A stretch of 64,000 bases of DNA from contig JABAKD010000006.1 of NCBI GenBank assembly GCA_012845835.1, positions 7,362,637-7,426,636 on the forward strand, read 5' to 3'. Positions 12,101-18,100 of the stretch are shown in pieces. This DNA comes from Undaria pinnatifida (taxonomy: Eukaryota; Sar; Phaeophyceae; Laminariales; Alariaceae). The position numbers were made by a program, and so were the translations under genes. Below the pieces are notes generated by a model. That model did not search any database and had not been told where the DNA came from. It was given only the letters and a program-made list of their open reading frames with translations. Position 1 is the first letter of the stretch. Every line of letters starts with the position of its first letter.

Positions 12101-15100
12101 CCCCCCCCCCGACACGCGTGATAGGCATGTCTTCGCGGGTTTGTATCCGGCGCTCTCTCTATTCCGCGCGAAACTATGGTCAGCAGGGCGGGTAGCCCGA
12201 TTTAAGAGCGCACTGTGACAAGCCAAAACAAGCGATCTTAACTACACATTACTCATATATGCGGTGGGAAATACATATATATTGTAGTATAGGCGAGACA
12301 TGCCGATTTGACCGTTCTTAAGTACCGAATGGTCTTATCCTGGACGCTCTTGAATCGGGGTACCCACTGTATTCCCGGATGTCTCTACCCACGTGAAGCC
12401 ACACGCGTGGATAACAATTTGGTGCCCTTCTCGCAAAGAGTGCCTTTCCCTCGCCCCTTCCGCGCCGTTATCACCCTGCGTATGTTTTGGACGGTGGTGT
12501 GATGTCGGTGCTCCAAGGTCTCTCCAGACCTCGCGCGGTGTGGGCTCCATTTGAATCGCGGTTGTTTGCGTCTTATTGAATATCAGACCTCGTGCTCAAA
12601 CTTCATTTTCCATCTCCTTTTCCTCAATGTTTTGTGTTTTCTTACGTGAATGTGTGGCTGTATGCTAGAGCCGGCAGCGGTTGGATGGGCGTTCGAAGCC
12701 TATCCACCGGGGCTGATGGGGGAAAAGGAAAAGCCGGCCCCCCAAAAGAAGGCGGGTGGGACGCTAAGAGCTACTACCGACTGGCTGGCGAAGACAGAGA
12801 AGGACGTGAAAGCAGCGAGGGAGATGAGGTTGGAATGTGGTTTCGTTAGGGCTGCGAGGTGGCTCGCTGTAAGTCGCGGACTACTTGTTGGATATTGCAG
12901 TTAATGATGGTGTTCTTACATTGGATAGTTTCCATGATGCGCAGCCCCGTGATAAAAAATAAGGCTAAAGCGGTTATATTTCGTGCGGCAATTTGCCGTG
13001 TTATACCTCTTTGGATCTGACTGCGTTTTGTGACTCGGCGTGTAGTGTGTGTTCGCATAGACTAAGTCAGTTTGCTGGCTTTTACTCCCACCACCTAACA
13101 AATACTCAGCTGCGAAGTCCAGTTAGCTCATGATCCTACAGTTTTTATTTCCGCCGACCACTTTCGTCGCCGATGTACTTCCCGGCCATGTGCGCCACGA
13201 AATTGCTTCCACATCCCATGGTCTGTAGTCCTAAGATTATATGAAGCGCAGGATAAACTTTGTGTTTATAAAAAAAACGAAATGCCCTATGTACAGCTGT
13301 GAGATCGAGGATTTCGTCGAAAGTCGTCTTTGCAAGCCGTGTATGATGCTCCGGTCGCGTGTGCTACGGTGTGCCTATGCCCTCATGAAGGATACAGGTC
13401 CGTGGCTCTCCTTAGTGGCAGCTAGTAACAGAGTCAACACGGTGATTTTTTGCAAACATGTTCAACCTCTAATCTTTCTGCACACCGAAACAGTATGACC
13501 CGCTTCGAGGAAGTCGTTTGAAAATCTTTTTTTGCAATAGATGCGCCCGCACGCTTGCAACCTGCAGCAGGAGGCCGGCGTCAAAGTGTCCGTGGCATTT
13601 TGTAAGGAATTTAAAACCTACAAAGGCGGTTAAGGCAATTGCTTAATGTCGTGCCTTTAAGAAGTTTTTTTTAATGGTTTGTCACGGGTCGGATCATTCT
13701 TTCTGGGTCGGATCAGAACAGGGTGACCTGACCCGACCCGTGAGATTTGATAACCTGGTGACCCGATCCGACGTAACTCGACCTGACCCGACTCGACCCG
13801 ACCCGACGCGACCCGACCCGACTCGACCCGCGAGTTTTTGAAAGCCTCCTTCTCCGACCCACGGGCCGCATAATGACCGGTGGGAAGCCCTGATTTTGTT
13901 TTGCCTGCAGCATGCCATACTGCGCATGCCTCAACACGGATACGGCGTACCTTAGCGGCTAGGGTTTAGGCCTCCGACTACGGTCCGATTATTCCTGAAG
14001 CGGAATGTGATCTGTGGTGTCTTTCAGGGCAGGTAGATCCCTGGTACATATGATTTGCATAACCTGTAGATCACGTAGGGCGGACAGATCCCCGATACAT
14101 ATGATCTGCATAACCTGTAGATCACATAGGGCAGATAGATCTCTGGTGCATATGATCTAAATAGTCATGATCTGTGTGATCTTAGTCTTTCAGGGCAAAT
14201 CCTGGTACAGATGATTTGCATAACCTGTAGATCATGTTTGCCGGGTGTAAGCCGGTATGGGCTTGGACTCTCTCGTACTGTGGCACAAGCTTTCTGGGAT
14301 GGATCTGTCCTGCGCCGATCCAGCACAATATATTATAACGACAGATGTAGGATCTGTATGATTGGTATGATCTAGATGATCTAGATCGTGATCTATCCGA
14401 TGTGTGAAAATGTTGAACGTCTGTTTCTTTTTTGTGGCGATGGACGCGGACGAACCGTTAACCTGCCGCAGGGGGTCGCCTCCTCTGCTGTTTGATGCTT
14501 TCCCTGAAGACAGGGTGAAAAAAGAAAATAAACGGCTTATTTTCGTTGGCGATGGATGACGAGCCGGTAACCAGCCGCAGGGGGCCGCCTCCTGCACCCC
14601 GATTTTTCCCTGACGATGGGATAAAAAATGTTGAACGTCTGTTATTTTTTTTTGCGATGGATTCGGACGGACTGTTGACCTGCTGCAGGGAACCGGAACA
14701 AGCGACGACGACAGTGACAGCGGGTTCGACGCCCGTGGGCCTGGTGCTGCAGGAGGAGGTGCCCGCTTCCCCAAGACGGCGGAGGGTAAATGGCCGTCAT
14801 TTTTTTGTCTGACGCTTTTTCTCCTATTTAGAATTGCATCCACCTTGTGGGGACCAAGGGCGCACGGTGCTAGGGGGGATGTAACGACGGTGTAATTATG
14901 TTATAATGATGTTATAATACACCTCCCTTTTTCACTACCGGATTTGAGCCACTCGCAGGAGTGACTCGGTACGTCACGGACAACAAAACCTTTAGGCTTT
15001 TCTTTATTCGGCGCGGCGTAGATTACCCTTCCATTGCGGATTGATACAGTCGATTTGAAACACCACGAAAGCTTAACGTCGCGAACGGAACAGAGGCGTT

Positions 15101-18100
15101 ACTCGAGCGAGTGACCCCCGAGCCACTTCAAACAAAAAAAAAGACTCGAATAGAAACCTCCCTACCGTAACCTGGGGCTGGGGACGCATTGAGTCATCCC
15201 ACGGTAGGGTTTGCACTTTTTGGGGTAAGCTTTTTTTTCTGGGGGGTTGGGCTCCTCAAATGAGGAACTGGCGGTTGGTCTGATACGCTACGAACATGTT
15301 TTCTTTTGGGGCTAGCGAGTGGAAGGCTTTGTTGGACTGCGTGAGCGAATGCCTTCGAATTCATGTTGAGACATTGAGCTTCCTCATGTTAGGAGCTCGG
15401 AAAAATCTTGGAATCTGCTGCACCCCTGCTGTGGGATGACTCTTAGTCGCATGTGTTTTTACACGTAGGCGCGAAATAGGGTTGTTTTTCCAGAAAGTGC
15501 TACGCCTGTGATATCACCTGTCTTGGCGCAACTTCTTAAGCTACGTGGCAGACGAAGCCTTTTTCGCGATGCCGATTGCTTGGCGCGAAACACCCGTCCG
15601 CGCGCACTCTCGTCTGTTTCTACCTTGAAAAAAATAAACATTTTAGCATTGTCTTGAAACGGTGTGAATTGATAAAATGTCACCACCAATCCCGACACAC
15701 ACACATATATATATATGGTACAAGTACATATTTCTATTGCGTCTCTCTTTTGCGAAATAAATAAATTACCAAACCCCTTTTAAAAACTAAATAATACACA
15801 TTACGTAGTCAATAGTTAATATGAAAAAAGGAAACCGCAGGCGCCGACATACAGTCAACTAACTGAAGGTTGTACCACCGATCGCCCGCACCAAAAACAT
15901 CATTAGATCTCCGGTGGGGATATCAAAACCGGCATGAAAATCAAAATGGACTTACGAGCACGGTACACATCGGCTATTTCCAAAGCCAGAAATTAACCCG
16001 GGTTTCATACTGGTACTCTACTTCCCCTTGTAGAACGACGCTCCTACCTCTCTATGCATCGTCTCCATAAATCCCCAAACTAAATTAATACCCATTTTTT
16101 AACTATCGAGATGGTTACAATTACTTGTTCCCTGTTATAAAAAGTTTTTAATATGATACTTAGTATGCTGGGTATGCAAGAAGCGTGATGAGCGGCCAAA
16201 TGTTGCAGGTGTTTCTATTACGAGTGGGAACGGTGATACGTCTCGAAAGGGATGCGTCGTCCATGGTCAACTGACTAAGGCAAGCAACCAATGAGTGCGC
16301 CCGACCCTCCCCCCCCCCCCGGGCCTATTTTGTCTTTTTGCAGTGTCGATGGCCAAATTCGGCAAAGAAGAAGACTACTGGGATCGCTTGGAGCGCTTGG
16401 AAGCAGAGGCGGACGGAAAATCGACGAAGTCGTCGGCACCATCAAATTCGTTTTTGAGCAAGACGCGCCACGCTTCGTCCACGAGCCACGGCAACCCTTC
16501 CCGGAAACAGCATCCTAAGGTACGGAGCGTTCAGCAGCCGATGATGCCCGCCAGATCGCAACCGAAGAAGACTCCACAGGCTCGGCCTCTGACAGGGCCT
16601 CTTGCGGGATCTGCCACTGCCCCTCCGCGGGAAGACAGCAGCGGTCGTCGAAGCCTTCGAAGCTTCTTGCCTCCACCGCCTACAGCAGTCGTTAAGAAAA
16701 GCCAGGAGGGAAAAAGCCTTCGAGATGTTTTACCAGCGCGGCCTACTGAGGTCGGTAAGCGCAGCAGAGAGGAGGAAAGCGGCGGTAAGAAGAAGACTCC
16801 GTCAGGTGCACGCGCGACAGCCACGGCGGCGGCGATTGATAACAGGCAGACGGGCATCTCAAGAAAAACAGGAAGGAGAGCAGCGGTACCACAGCCAAAG
16901 CCGTGGACGCCGGACCAACAACCAGCTATTCAACCGCTGCCACCGCTGCCGACGGTTCCCCAACCTCAGTCCCTGGCTGCCGCTAAAGCCTCACGCCAAA
17001 CCGATCGAACACGGCCACAACCATGGACACCAGACCAACCACCGCCTATTCAACCGCTGCCACCGCCGCCGCCGGTTCCCCCACCTCAGTTCCTCGCGGC
17101 GGCGAAAGCCTCACGCCAAACCGATCGACCGCTGGTTACTGATTTGCTAGCGCACATACTACACCCGAGCGGTAGCGGCAACCCCAGCAGCGATGGAGGT
17201 CATCCGAAAATATCTCCTCCCGGTGGTAACGACGTAAGGCGACGAGACGGCCGTCGCCCGCGCATTTCGCCAGGAGCAAACATCGCGTCAAGCGCTAGCC
17301 GAAGGAAACAAAATGTAACGGGTACACTGCCGGCAAAGCATGCTCCGTCGACGCTGCCCCGCGGGAAAATATCGACGCAGTCGTCGCCGGGGTCGCTACC
17401 CAAGGCGGATAAGGGTTCTGGGGCTGTCGTAGATCTCTTGGCGCAGATGCTTGGTAACCGCGCCGAGCCCGCAAAGAAGCTCGGCGCTGGGAGAGGAGGA
17501 GTGGTTGGGGTGTCACACCCTGCTGCTTCTCTTTCGTCTTCTTTTGCGAGCGCAAAAGGCAGTGGGGGAGGAGCGGCAGGCGTATCACGCTCTGCTGTTT
17601 CTTTTGTGACGCAAGGTACGGCTGATGTGGGAGGCAAAGAAAAGGGTGCCTTCCCGAAGCGAGGCGCTGATCTCCTTGGCGTAAGGAAGCGAGAGGTTGT
17701 GGTCGCCCGCGACTGTCCTAGCAGCACTGGCGCAAGCGCCGGTGCGAGCGCTGGCACGAGCACCAGCGATGAGCGCAGGAGTAGCAGTAGCAGCAGCAGC
17801 GCCCTTGCGCAGCAGCGACTCGGAGGAGCGAAACGCTTGAAAGCGGACGCTAATTATAGGTGTTCGGTTAGCTCGTCGACAGAGGATATTGGTACTTCTG
17901 CTCCATCTTCGCGTCGCGCGGATACCCCAACGAAGAACTCCGACCACGGGGCAGCCCCTACCCGGAAAACGCCTCTCGTGATACGCCGGAAGTTCGGGTC
18001 GTCTAGCGACCGAGGAAGCAACCGCGGCTCCTCAGGTTCACCCCCCCTCAGGGGGGGAGGGTATCGTGCACTTGCGATGATGTCCACCGCAGACGGTCCG

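Noticed and set aside
12650-12868. alternative frame of exon 7 ending at GTAAGT 12869
   Set aside because: It has a better donor, but no acceptor puts this frame in phase with exon 6, and the chosen frame resembles the RECQL5 linker.
13735-13830. telomere-like ACCCG repeat
   Set aside because: It is not a TTAGGG-type telomere repeat, is interrupted, and lies inside an inverted-repeat element within an intron.
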